Source: Priapulus caudatus
Taxonomy: Eukaryota; Priapulida; Priapulimorpha; Priapulimorphida; Priapulidae
DNA: 55,338 nucleotides
Direction: 5' to 3'
Assembly (NCBI RefSeq): GCF_000485595.1
Contig: NW_014578067.1
Coordinates: forward strand, 49,463-104,800
Position 1 is the first letter of the stretch. Each line of letters opens with the position of its first letter. Positions 46,301 through 55,338 of the stretch are shown here, piece after piece. Both the position numbers and the translations under genes were made by a program. Below the pieces are notes generated by a model. The model saw only the letters and a program-made list of their open reading frames with translations, was not told where the DNA came from and ran no database searches.

Positions 46301-49300
46301 ACCTCGTAGAATCAAGTGCCTTGTGAAATACAAGAGAGGGTACCAAGATACAAGTTAGAAGTAAACAGTGTAGTAGTAGTACGTGATCCAAAGCATTCTA
46401 GAAATGTCAAGCGATTTTCGTTAGAGCTGTATATATTCGAACTAGCCCAATTCTCCTAGCTTCGGATCACTTGTATGATACAAGTACAAGTTGTATCTTG
46501 CATCTTGGGGTCCCTCTCTTGTATTTCACAAGGCACTGATTCTCTCTTTGATCACTGAGCGAACGAACTCGCAATCGACACTTAGAAAATATCTGACGGC
46601 TGCCGGGCACGGTCTTCGATTTCCTAAATGCCGGGCAGTTTTTAATTTTCAGCGTTATCTCAAGTAAACAAGGGTTAGGGTTAGGAACTGCCGGGCATTT
46701 AGGAAATCGAAGACCGTGCCTGGCTGCCGGGCATATAGCCACAGCGTTAAACGCTGGCCTACGGTCGACTGTCGACGGTGAGTTTGATACGTACGTGGTA
46801 GGGGCCGATATTTTAGTGTCGTGGTAGTACGTACGTACTACGCTAGCGGTACCCGTTTATATAACTCGAATATGTGCTTAATTAATCGTTGGTGCACCTA
46901 GATATGTTGCACAATCCTAGTTTACGACCCAAACCTTCATTTTCGCAAATGCACTAAACCAATGCGGGTTGCTAAACTGTATTAATCTATTAGTATTATT
47001 GTCACATCACAACTCTTCACACTATTTTTATTCATTAATTTGAGTAATATCCCACATTCAGTATCATCATTATGAATTGACGATTATACGGTTATTGGTA
47101 TGACTAGTAGTCTAGTACGAAGGTTAATGCACAAATTACATTGTTGTTCTTGCTACGTTATTCTTATTTTTAAATTGTAATTTTTAAATTTTTAATATCC
47201 CTGCGCTAGTCTTCATTAATTGTGTAAGGCAAAGAATACCCATTTTCAGGGTTTCTAAGCTAGTACTAGTAGCGGTACCGCGTGCCTCGCTGCTATCCCT
47301 GATGAGTGTTGTATCAGCAGATAAACACGGGTAAACAGCTGTTCATAAGAGCGTGTCAAGTCTTTAGCGCACTTACACCCCCCCCCGCCCGTGTAACCCC
47401 CAGGTTCTCAGATGTTACTAATTACTGTACAAGCGCTGTACACGTTACATGGAACAAGTCTAAAGATTGTGTTTAAAGGGCCCGACACACTAGGCGATTA
47501 AATCGGCGCCGGGACAAATCGATTCTATCGCGCCAGTCGAGTGGACACACTAGGCGATTAAATCGCCAGTGAATAAGTCGTGCATACATGTGCACGTAGA
47601 CGTGCGTGCGTATGCACGTACACCTGCGTGCATTTATGCATGCGTGCGTGCGTGTGTATGTAAACGTACGTGCATACGTGCGTGTGTGCGTGTGTACGTA
47701 TACGTGCGTGCGTGCACGTGCGTGCATGCGTGCGTGTGCACGTACACGTGCGTGCGTGTGCAAGTACGCGTGCGTGCGTGCGTGCGTGCGTGCGTTTGTA
47801 CGTATACGTGCGTTCGTGCGTGCGTGCGTGTGCACTTACACGTGCGTATATGCGTGCGTGCGTGCGTGCGTGTGCACGTACACGTGCGTGCATGAGTGTG
47901 TGCGTGCGTGTGCACGACACATGCGTACGTGCGTGCGTGCATCGCTATTACATGACATGACATACTAAACATGAAACATCGCTATTACGTATGAACAAGT
48001 ACAGTATCATTGAACAACTCTGATTGGCTGATGAATTGTACAATCGGGCGATGTTATTGCCGGCCGCGGACACACTAGGCGATGAAATCGGGCGATAATA
48101 TCAAAACGTTTTGATCTATGCGATGACATCGGGCGATGAAATCGGCGGCGATTGAGTGGACACACTAGGCGATTTCACGGCGATTACATCGCCCGATGTA
48201 ATCGCCTGGTGTGTCCGGCCCTTTAGATACACGCGAGCATTATGCATCATCGAGATGTAAATTCTGTGAAAAATAAATAAAAATAAGTACGTCTGTCATC
48301 ATACTCATAGCCTACCACCTCCATCACAGGCACTTGGACCGTCTCAATAAAAAAAAAACTCGCGTACGTGCGTAAGTGCCTGTGACCTCCATGGGTGACA
48401 CTAAATGTGCTGGCAGCTGAATTTGTGGGTAGTAAGATAATAACGGTATCAATTCACTTTTTATATTATTATTAATATTGTTTTTACTATCGTGACTCAG
48501 CTCTCGAAATATGATCCCGTGCAACGTTCACTGACGTAAGAACCTACAGATGAATCCGGGGTAGAAATTAACTTTTGAACACGGGAGTCCTACCCTCAAA
48601 AAGAGGGAGTCCGCAGCAAAATGAGGGAGTCCGCAGTGGGTTTAAAAATGAAAGATATTAACAATAACGCATGTGGTTATTTTTAAGATTCATGCGGTTG
48701 CACGTCTGCCAAATTTTCTTTGGACATTAGCTGGGAAAATACGGTAATTCCGCGAGGCGAGTTAGTATGGCAGAATTTTCAGGGAGTCGCACGGACTCCT
48801 GCATATGTCAAATCAGGGAGGCCGACAGTAAATCAGGGAGTATTTCGCACTCTGTGAATGATCATGGTTTAGGTTTTGCATTGTGAGCACGTTTATACAT
48901 AGTATCTTTCTTCATTTTAAATGTCTATGGCGCGATTGATCATTGTCTGTCTGGTGGGGTTTGTCGCATTGCGTCATTCAGTGTGGTGTTTTTCTTTTAG
49001 CTATATTGCAAAAATGGAGCAGGAGAAGTATGTGAAGAAAGCGGCACGTAGACAACATGGTGCACACATGCAGGTAAGGTTCGTTTGCAATGAGCCTGGC
49101 TGGTTATTTGCAACAATTCTTGATAGTGGTGGTTCTACTGTAATTGAATTTCTTAATTGTTTATTATATTCTGCAGCTTCTTAATTATGTAATGATTTGT
49201 TATACAATCGTTTTTTTATTTCTACTTGACTTTGTTTTGGTGTCATTCCGTTTTGTTTCTTATGTTAAACAACTGCTCTCAATTATTTGTGACTTTGATG

Positions 49301-50044
49301 TATATTTTTAATTTAGTTTTTGGTATTGTTTCGCGTGTGATGATTTACCGTAGATGCAGTTGTTTTTTTGTCAATGTTTTCAACGGTTTGTCCATGTGAT
49401 TAATATTTTTTATTTCATAATTTGCATCATCCCGTATGTGCTAATTTTATTTATAATGAATGGGATAACTTCTGCTGCCTCACAGATCTATTTATCAATC
49501 GTACATTTTTTTCAGTTTAGTCGATTGTTTAATTTTCCTAATATAGTCGAGTCATGTTTTCGTTAAACAGGTGTGCGTTTTCTGTAAGAAGAATGGAGAG
49601 TGTGAAGACTACTACCAGAACCACCAGTTGAAAGATGGCTCTGGTCGCGTCACGTGTCCCGTGCTAAGGCGCTACACCTGCCCGCTCTGTGGTGTAAGTC
49701 TCAAACATCTATCTGTATTTTCATATACAGTAAGGTATACAGTGAGATAATCTGGGTGACCGTAAAAGTGGTATACCCACTAAAAGTGGTAATAACTATA
49801 GATGAGGTAAATTATTACATGATAATATTGTCTAGGCATGTTTTAACGTTAATTTTGTTGCGTGGCATACTTACAGGCGAACGGTGACAAGGCCCACACC
49901 ATCAAGTACTGCCCGAGGGGCAGTGGGTCCGCTGGCAGCACCATCGCCGCTGTAAAGTCGGGACGCAACTCCTCTGGCCGGAGACACCCGCACTCCCAGC
50001 AGGATGTGCGCTCGCGCTGCGATTCTCACAGCGGGCATTTCTGA
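42949..50044 (+). CDS. nanos: Nanos homologue, four exons, 253 aa
   Basis: Nanos is an RNA-binding translational repressor that works with Pumilio and the CCR4-NOT deadenylase in the cytoplasm of germ-line and stem cells. Joining 42949-43346, 49001-49073, 49571-49693 and 49877-50044 gives one uninterrupted frame with consensus GT/AG junctions (phases 2, 0, 0). The last two exons encode the family's paired CCHC zinc motif: CVFC, then His after 12 residues and Cys after 10 more; then CPLC, His after 7 and Cys after 4 (ending KYCP). The intervening LKDGSGRVTCPVLRRYTCP and AHTIKYCP blocks are family hallmarks. Residues 1-132 (exon 1) are unlike any N-terminus I know and are rich in Ser, Pro and acidic residues. 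I see no clear FxxWxDYxxL-type NOT1-binding motif, although an aromatic stretch near residues 12-25 (FPTFDMFDTEYPW) is a candidate. The ATG at 42949 is the first in frame; upstream frame extension lacks an ATG. The C-terminal tail is Ser/Gly/Arg rich. Identity is firm; exon 1 rests on frame and splice fit. Confidence 0.9.
43370..43445. repeat. CCGGGCACGG repeat fragment in nanos intron 1
   Basis: GCCCGGCA...CCGGGCACGGTCTTCGATTT and GGCAGTTTTTAATTTTC match the arms of the palindrome at 46599-46735, so this is half of the same element. Confidence 0.6.
43445..43826. repeat. duplicate of hAT-type MITE end plus flank
   Basis: This matches 39948-40632 minus its internal insertion, including the terminal CAAGTGCCTGTG, the CCCAGGAT target duplication and about 40 bases of flank. 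The shared flank shows it arrived by segmental duplication, not by independent transposition. Confidence 0.65.
44026..44822. mobile_element. 797-bp TIR element inserted in the LINE
   Basis: The insert has perfect 10-bp terminal inverted repeats (CAGGCTTTCA / TGAAAGCCTG) and is flanked by an exact 6-bp duplication CCTATG (44020-44025 and 44823-44828). The LINE reading frame resumes at the duplication exactly where it was interrupted. There is no transposase, so this is a non-autonomous DNA transposon. The CAGG terminus is hAT-like, but a 6-bp duplication is short for hAT. Confidence 0.8.
44107..44226. repeat. three tandem ~50-bp repeats
   Basis: Units containing AATCACACCCTCTAAGAGGC followed by ATGATGGAGAGCTCC recur three times inside the 44026-44822 element. 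Confidence 0.7.
46311..46550. repeat. inverted repeat, CTTGTGAAATACAAGAGAG family
   Basis: A ~55-base unit at 46311-46365 (CTTGTGAAATACAAGAGAGG) reappears inverted at 46480-46550. A third copy lies at 28288-28345. It looks like a small palindromic element. Confidence 0.55.
46599..46735. mobile_element. small palindromic element with telomere-like loop
   Basis: Arms of about 43 bases (TGCCGGGCACGGTCTTCGAT and its complement at 46685-46730) flank a 44-base loop containing AGGGTTAGGGTTAGG. Confidence 0.65.
47476..48223. mobile_element. 748-bp MITE with AAGGGCC ends and TA duplication
   Basis: Ends are AAGGGCCCGACACACTAGGC and its imperfect complement (48193-48223), flanked by TA on both sides, as for Tc1/mariner-type elements. 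The subterminal motif ACACACTAGGCGAT recurs several times. The middle is a CGTG-type microsatellite. There is no coding capacity. Confidence 0.7.
47569..47945. repeat. CGTG/CATG microsatellite inside the MITE
   Basis: Purine-pyrimidine alternation of TGCGTGCGTG with interspersed GCACGTACACG runs through about 370 bases. Long frames on both strands here are compositional. Confidence 0.85.
48325..48384. mobile_element. 60-bp hAT-type mini-MITE with 8-bp target duplication
   Basis: Ends CACAGGCACTT and AAGTGCCTGTG are flanked by a perfect 8-bp direct repeat ACCTCCAT (48317-48324 and 48385-48392). The 8-bp duplication assigns the CACAGGCACTTG family to the hAT type. Confidence 0.8.
48560..48850. 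repeat. AGGGAGTCC repeat cluster in nanos intron 1
   Basis: The motif AGGGAGTCCGCAG or close variants occurs five or six times, partly as inverted copies (GGAGTC...GACTCC). It is a dispersed repeat of unknown class. Confidence 0.4.
49001..49073 (+). CDS. nanos: nanos exon 2 (basic linker)
   Basis: The acceptor is a T-rich tract ending TTTCTTTTAG at 49000 and the donor is CAG|GTAAGG at 49074. The exon encodes a charged linker (YIAKMEQEKYVKKAARR...) immediately before the zinc domain and joins in frame on both sides. Confidence 0.8.
49571..49693 (+). CDS. nanos: nanos exon 3 (first CCHC motif)
   Basis: The exon follows a TTAAACAG acceptor and ends at a GGT|GTAAGT donor. It encodes the complete first zinc motif and the first two cysteines of the second (CPLCG). 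Intron 3 therefore falls inside the second CCHC motif, splitting the zinc-finger domain between exons. Confidence 0.93.
49877..50044 (+). CDS. nanos: nanos exon 4 (second CCHC motif and tail)
   Basis: The acceptor is CATACTTACAG at 49876. The exon starts ANGDKAHTIKYCP, supplying the His and Cys that finish the second zinc motif, then a 43-residue Ser/Gly/Arg/His-rich tail and a TGA at 50042-50044. Confidence 0.92.
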   Translation, partial: ANGDKAHTIKYCPRGSGSAGSTIAAVKSGRNSSGRRHPHSQQDVRSRCDSHSGHF

Positions 50045-50258
50045 ATCGGTGCATCGTCGCGTGGGTGCAACTCTGGGAGCAAGTCCAGTTGGAATTCTGG
50101 TCTTCGTGCGGAAGACGGGTAAACACTCACCAGGGGGTGTGCTATAGTGAGTCTATAATTTTAACGTGTTTATCCGACTCGCCCCCAATTGTGTTTTAGC
50201 AATGTTTGTGGTTGCTGAGGTAATGTATTATCATGTATTTTATTATTATTTAGTATTT

Positions 50259-50266
50259 TGTATATA
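50259..50266 (+). promoter_or_regulatory. Pumilio response element in nanos 3' UTR
   Basis: TGTATATA matches the UGUANAUA site bound by Pumilio/PUF proteins and lies 215 bases after the nanos stop codon, before the polyadenylation signal. One such octamer in AT-rich DNA can arise by chance. Confidence 0.4.
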
Positions 50267-50360
50267 ATTATTATTACGTAGGTAGGTGGTGTATTTACTG
50301 ATTGTGTTCGTTTTAGGGTTTTTCAAGAGCCGTTTACACTGTAATATATTTGTGTCGCAG

Positions 50361-50366
50361 AATAAA
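50361..50366 (+). terminator. polyadenylation signal for nanos
   Basis: AATAAA 317 bases after the nanos stop codon is the first canonical signal downstream. It would give a 3' UTR of about 340 bases. Confidence 0.5.
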
Positions 50367-50369
50367 CCA

Positions 50370-52020
50370 CTGGCTATAAACGATGATTATAATATTATTG
50401 TACGATGGTGTAATACTAGTGTTTCGAGTAGTATTATCATTCCCAGTTAGGGTAATGAAATTTCAGGCATTGATTCGTGATTGCAACTTTTACTTTGCTT
50501 CTCGTTTGTTTGCGTTTGTCAAGTTGCCTGTGACAAGTAAGTAGTATACACATGTAATTTTAATGCGTAATTCTTTTGGGTTATACGACCGAAATTTTTA
50601 GAGAGTGCAAATCAAGTATACTGCTGTGTCAAGATTTTGTCCCCAGTCAACCCGACGCAGTGTGCGTAGCTGGGCTGCAACGAGCAACCTGTGTTATTTA
50701 GTGTATATACTTTTTGTTTTTGATTAGAATGTTGTGTAGGTAATAATAATATGACATGTAACGGACTGCTACAGAGGGACAAGGGAAATTGGTATTGCAG
50801 TTATCACTTGCGACATCAATGTACGCATTATTTCGGATTATTAATATAACTCTGAAAAGACACTTTTATTGTTACTCTTGTTTATCATTTGTGTTATTTT
50901 AGTGATAAATAATCTACATAACTGCATGGTTAACCATTTTTCCCCATCACAGTTCTGAACGCCATGAAATGTAAGTTTGAGCATATATATCGCCATTATC
51001 GGCATAAACGGATCCTTGCCATAACTTGGGTAGAGTTTGCTTATAAACAGATTTCGAGGTGATTTTAAAACGTATTTCCAAACCAAATTTGATGCATAAC
51101 ATTAACCGTTTCTTGCACACTGGTTGCACCACATTACTCAAGAATAAAAAGGTGTTTAATTCTAATCTGAAACATAGCGAATGCGTATTGAAGATAAGTT
51201 AGCTTGCCATATTACTCGAGAACAATTCCGTTTTTGATTCTGTAACATTCCGGGTACACTCGAGATAAGACGAATAAACTCGAGGCGTGTGATGTAGAAT
51301 ATAATAGATTCCCGAATAAATTGAACAAGAAAATACCCGATTGCTAATATGCGAAGAATATGTTTACCTTTCTTGCCTCGCCTTTCCGTTGGCGTATAAA
51401 TATAGAGGACATGATTGATAATAATGTATAACTATTATGATCGTTCTAATTATACAGGGCCACCGCTCCACCACTAAACCACTACGTTTATTAGTAGCAG
51501 GACTGGACGTACTTACTACGCTGGACGGTGTTTCTAAAAAAACGGCAGCCGCTAATGGAAATACGCTCGTTCCATAAACAGCCGGGTGGCAAGGGCGGGG
51601 AGCGGTAGGTAGGGCTGTGGGAGACGTGAGAGATACATAGAATCAAGAATCTGATAGAATCAAGAGTAGATAGAATAGAGATATATTATAGTGGAGGTGG
51701 GTGAGGGAAGGGGTAGATAGAGAGGGGGAGGGAGCGAGGAAGCGTACGTGATTGATTGATAGGCTGTCATTCAGAATGCCATTCATTTTAAATAAGCGGC
51801 GTTATTAATACGTACGCCGTTAACCTAAAGTAGGCAAAGCTATAATATTTAAACACAAACAAGAAGTTAATAAAGATAAAGTTTAAAATATAAATTTTAA
51901 TGAACCCCATCCGTTTCATCTCACACCACCCCTCCCCTGCTAGGCGAGATTGTTGGACCAGCCAGCGCGTATACAATCAGTTGGCGGCTGCAGCGCACGC
52001 CCGCGTGTTATCGGCCTTAC
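50370..52020. other. unique sequence downstream of nanos
   Basis: No coding motif is seen. A GATAGA-rich, purine-rich patch lies at 51620-51740. Confidence 0.35.
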
Positions 52021-52200
52021 CTGACATGTTTATGGCCGCCGGGTCAACGGGGTTTGCAACTGCGGCCGCCGAGGATGTCACAGGGTCACGGGCCGCCGAG
52101 GTGATAGTGATATCACGAGAGTATCTATACCAAGAGTCTATACTGATGTAGTAGTGTAGCGTATAGGGAATGTCCAAGGCAATAGCCTGAACTAGTTGAA
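52021..52200 (-). CDS. possible minus-strand exon
   Basis: An open stretch with a strong donor (ATGTCAG|GTAAGG, donor at 52020) encodes an Ala/Ser-rich tail (TSAARDPVTSSAAAVANPVD). It contains NotI-like GCGGCCGC sites and is GC-rich in AT-rich surroundings. The acceptor is not clear. It lies downstream of the stop of the 53484 gene, so it would belong to another gene. Confidence 0.2.
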
Positions 52201-52234
52201 ACAGTTGATGCTCTGTTTTTGAATTCGGCACGAT

Positions 52235-53484
52235 TACCCGGAACCACTACGAACGACGAATTCTAAGAAATGGGACTTACGTGCTTTCGATTTCGCAAGA
52301 CTGATAGTGATAGGACAAAACAAAACAAAACAGAAAAAATACGCGTATACGTTGGTTCGGCTCGCATGGATTTAGTTTGGAAAACTTCATAAATTCATAC
52401 ACTTATTTCTAGCTGTACCTATGCAGCCATTCGTGTTGCGAAGCGAAGCTAGCATGATAGGACAAGCTCCCCTATCGTACCCCACCCCACCCGATTTGGT
52501 TTATACACTCACAACAGTACAACTATAGTTCAGCGGCGATGTTTCAGGGCCAACCCGATGTTATCTACGCAGAATATATATATATAGCGCGTGCGTGTAT
52601 TGCATAGTTTTTAATCGATTAACTCGATGTTATCTACGTAGAGGCGTGAGAAAGTGGATAAAGTGAATTGAGCGGCAAGAGAGAGGTGATATCAAAGAGA
52701 GAGTGTACAATGAGGTCGTGCACTTAATCCGGCACACATGACACGTACTACTGCTAATCTATGAATTTAACCCGTTACGATAGACTGCCACCACGTTTTT
52801 GTTATCATCATCCGCGTAAGGGTAATGCTCAAAGCTTTAAAAGTACCGCTAAACGACTTCAGCCAGTCTATGCGGCGATGGCGAATTTATACATATAATT
52901 TCAGCTGATGAAACATGCGAGCAAGACTACTGCTTATATACCACTACTAAAAGAACGAAGATATTCCTATACTCCCCCCCCCCTCCACACAGACATGACG
53001 TACGCGCACGTATAAGATCATTTCTAGAATGTGAGCGATTTCAGAACCCTAGAAATAAGGTCAAATATATTGACTAACAACTATGCACACTCTTCAAGTA
53101 GAGTGATAATATATAGATATGCATACCATAGATAGGATTAACTTATTTTAATCATTTCAGAATAAAATTTTATTTTAAATCCTGTAAACATTTGATAATA
53201 TGGGTAAATAGTAAATACATTTTAGCATCACATAAACGTAACTGTACAGTATATATAATAGCAACGCCACATTTTGCTTGGCAATATTCGATTGACATAC
53301 GAAGATACCGCCACAGCAACAGGTGGTCATCGCCCGTATAGAGAGACGCTCGAGCAGAGGCTCGAGTCTATATATACGGCTCTACAGGTGGTTATCGTCA
53401 CCTACCGCCACCTAGCGAGCGAAACGTTAATAAAATAATTAAACACCGAATTCAACACTCGGGAGTCAGCGCGTGTAAAACATC
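52235..53484. other. unique sequence, no recognised gene
   Basis: The downstream flank of the minus-strand gene, probably including its 3' UTR (to about 53170). Nothing else is recognised. Confidence 0.35.
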
Positions 53485-54617
53485 TAGATTCCTCCTGAAA
53501 CTACGGCATTGTGTTCAGCATCCGTGTCGCCCGCTAGCAGAGTGGAGTCTACGGCAGGCGGAGAAAACACGCCTCCAGGGGGCATTGACAGCGGCACGAC
53601 GGCGGCGCCCTCTAGCTGCAGCAGACGATTGACGATGGCGAGCGACGATTCAGAGAGAAGACCCGGCAGGTAAAGCATCCTCGCATCTGCACCGAGAGCC
53701 TGATTAATTAACACGAGGTAAAAATACATTAATTACCCATGTGTAATCCCGATATTATGAACTAAGAATGCGAGTGTGATTGAAAAATTAAATATCTAAA
53801 AATATTCCTTTTTATTTGAAGGATATTGAATCGGAGGAGGGGGCGAACGAGTCACAAGTGGTTTGGCAAAGATGCCAACTTTCTTAAATGACGGCGTAAG
53901 GATTTCTTTTGATTGAAAGCAATCATGGCCTTTGAAAAAAAGGATGGTATTTGCATCTTGGACACTCATTTGAGTCATTCTAATGAAATGATTTTCCTAG
54001 ATAAACTGCAAATAATTCAGAAACTGAGTGAATTTTCTATACAAAATACAAATATTTGCGATAAATGTGTACATATATCACTAACGCCAAAAGAATGTGA
54101 CCCATGTAATGCAGACAAGAAATACACATTGCTCACCATACAAGGATTAAACTGGTTACCTCCGCCAGGGGCTTGGCAGGGGTTATGTTTTCACCGGCGT
54201 GTGTTTGAGTGTTGGTTTGTGTGTTTGTGCCGGGTTTGTGGGTTTGCACGTGATACACCTGTACATCACGTTTATACGATTACTATGAATCACGACCGAC
54301 TATAACGCCCAATTAATACATTTAAGTACAGGGACAGGCACCAGCGCATGCAAAGAAACTCACAATGCAGAACAGCAATTTTAATTATTATATTTTTGCT
54401 TTGAGATTTTTATAATTGATTGCCAGAACGTAGTAGCATATTTAGCTGTCAAGTAGCACAATGATAATTGTTAAATCATAATGGTTGACATCTCTGGTTT
54501 TTACATTATTTTCTTTTCTTTTTGTACGCATGAGCACGTGTAAATCACTCACCAAGTCGGCTGCAAACCCCAGAGCACCGTGCGAGGTAACCTTTATCAT
54601 CAGCAACTTTCCCTGCT
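53484..54617 (-). CDS. 3' exons of an unrecognised minus-strand gene
   Basis: Two exons fit together on the minus strand. The first (54617-54553) has an acceptor ending TTTAG and a strong donor TTG|GTGAGT, and encodes QGKLLMIKVTSHGALGFAAD and a final L. The second (53699-53484) follows the acceptor TTAATTAATCAG, starts in matching phase 0, encodes ALGADARMLYLPGLL... and ends at TAG after GDTDAEHNAVVSGGI. Composition is GC-richer and protein-like compared with the flanks, and an AATAAA on the minus strand lies about 310 bases past the stop (near 53170). The first exon begins in phase 1, so upstream exons must exist. A possible upstream piece at 54685-54880 has no convincing donor. I do not recognise the protein. 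Confidence 0.5.
54150..54260. repeat. CCTCCGCC-type repeat fragment
   Basis: ACCTCCGCCAGGGGCTTGGC followed by GTTATGTTTTCACCGG and GTGTGTTTG words resembles the start of the family at 19925, inside the intron of the minus-strand gene. Confidence 0.4.
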
Positions 54618-54974
54618 CTAAACATTTAAACACGTAAGCATTTATTAGCTACGGAGATATGATCATGTCACGAGTTTTTAATATTTAATAGATTCGCACA
54701 TATATCATATTTATTCGTGTCTGCACAGCTGGCGACAAGATTATTGCACGCTGTCGCGAACCAACCGCTACTCCAAAACCATCATTTCTGTCAGAAACTA
54801 GTCTCGTGGTGCCATCTAACGGCAGCAACAACCTCACTCTTAGATCGTTTCCTGCAGCAGTCAAAGCGCATCTAAAAGTACATGAAACCAAGACGTGAAA
54901 CATAATCTATACACCGTAACTAAATAGTTATATAGCTCGTAGAAACTACATAGTTCATGACTGTCTTGATCACA

Positions 54975-55004
54975 CCTTGCAACAACAACAACACGTTCAC
55001 CACC

Positions 55005-55036
<32 letters not shown>

Positions 55037-55055
55037 CACATTCACCAACAACAAG
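54975..55055. repeat. CAA/CAC trinucleotide repeat
   Basis: CACCACCACCACC between two CAACAACAACAA runs. Confidence 0.92.
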
Positions 55056-55180
55056 CCACAAGGAACAAGAAAACATGAAACCCAACGACAACAGTATCAC
55101 TCGTACTCATACAAAAAAATCAAGAGCACATGAACTATATATTCTGCAGCTCATACAAACTGCACATGGTTTATATGACT

Positions 55181-55338
55181 GCTTCAATCGAGCCTAACAG
55201 TGGTAACGTCACTTCACCGCGCGTCAATCACCTTGTATAAGGGTCGCTTCAATCGAGCCTGACAGTGGTAACGTCACTTCACCGCGCGTCAATCACCTTG
55301 TATAAGGGTTGCTTCAATCGAGCCTGACAGTGGTAACG
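55181..55338. repeat. 65-bp minisatellite continuing past the window
   Basis: GCTTCAATCGAGCCTGACAG starts units at 55181, 55246 and 55311, nearly identical to one another. Confidence 0.93.

Noticed and set aside
47473-47972. Several 96-120-codon frames on both strands
   Set aside because: They read the CGTG array inside a MITE.
52219-52233. GAATTCGGCACGA, identical to a cDNA-library adaptor word
   Set aside because: It is embedded in continuous genomic sequence with no cloning junction on either side; chance is likely.
54685-54903. Further upstream exon of the minus-strand gene
   Set aside because: The frame is open and protein-like, but no convincing donor gives the required phase 1, so it was not included.
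55181-55338. CRISPR-like regular repeats
   Set aside because: Units are contiguous 65-bp tandem copies with no variable spacers, in an animal genome.

Overview
This is animal nuclear DNA. Genes are split by GT/AG introns, interstitial TTAGGG-type (metazoan telomere) repeats occur, and most of the window is transposons, foldback elements, minisatellites and microsatellites. A recognisable Nanos gene makes it metazoan. The mix of Ty3/Gypsy, BEL/Pao, LINE, Helitron, hAT and SINE remnants suits a marine invertebrate, but I cannot fix the phylum. There is no bacterial or viral gene organisation, and almost every long reading frame is a by-product of a tandem repeat lacking stop codons.

Layout. 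0-2.3 kb: nested inverted-repeat elements. 2.3-9.1 kb: dispersed and tandem repeats, including the first copy of a 2-kb duplication. 9.4-16.2 kb: a dispersed repeat family surrounding a BEL/Pao remnant (minus) and a decayed Ty3/Gypsy element (plus). 16.2-18.7 kb: second, indel-rich copy of the duplication. 18.7-24.5 kb: AT-rich DNA, SINE and hAT-like pieces, CT, CCAT and GT microsatellites. 24.5-27.7 kb: 3' end of a Helitron with a 2.7-kb foldback element built of 10-12-bp repeats beside it. 27.8-34.1 kb: small hairpin elements, hAT-type MITEs nested in one another, a hAT transposase fragment and a telomere-like array. 34.1-37.3 kb: a second giant foldback element built of ~60-bp repeats. 37.3-42.5 kb: microsatellites and MITEs. 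42.5-50.4 kb: the Nanos gene, whose first intron (5.65 kb) holds a LINE and several MITEs. 50.4-55.3 kb: mostly unique DNA with the 3' exons of a probable minus-strand gene and an edge minisatellite.

The one gene I can name is a four-exon nanos homologue (exons 42949-43346, 49001-49073, 49571-49693, 49877-50044; 253 residues) with both CCHC zinc motifs intact, a Pumilio-type site in its 3' UTR and a polyadenylation signal. Nanos proteins act with Pumilio to repress mRNAs in germ cells. The other features are mobile elements and their debris. The most unusual pattern is structural: every telomere-like array of more than two units sits in the loop of an inverted-repeat element, and two very large foldback elements have arms made almost entirely of tandem repeats. 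Some patches (about 16.2-18.7, 25.8-27.5, 34.3-37.1 and 39.9-40.6 kb) carry many single-base indels compared with cleaner copies nearby, so part of the apparent decay may be assembly error.
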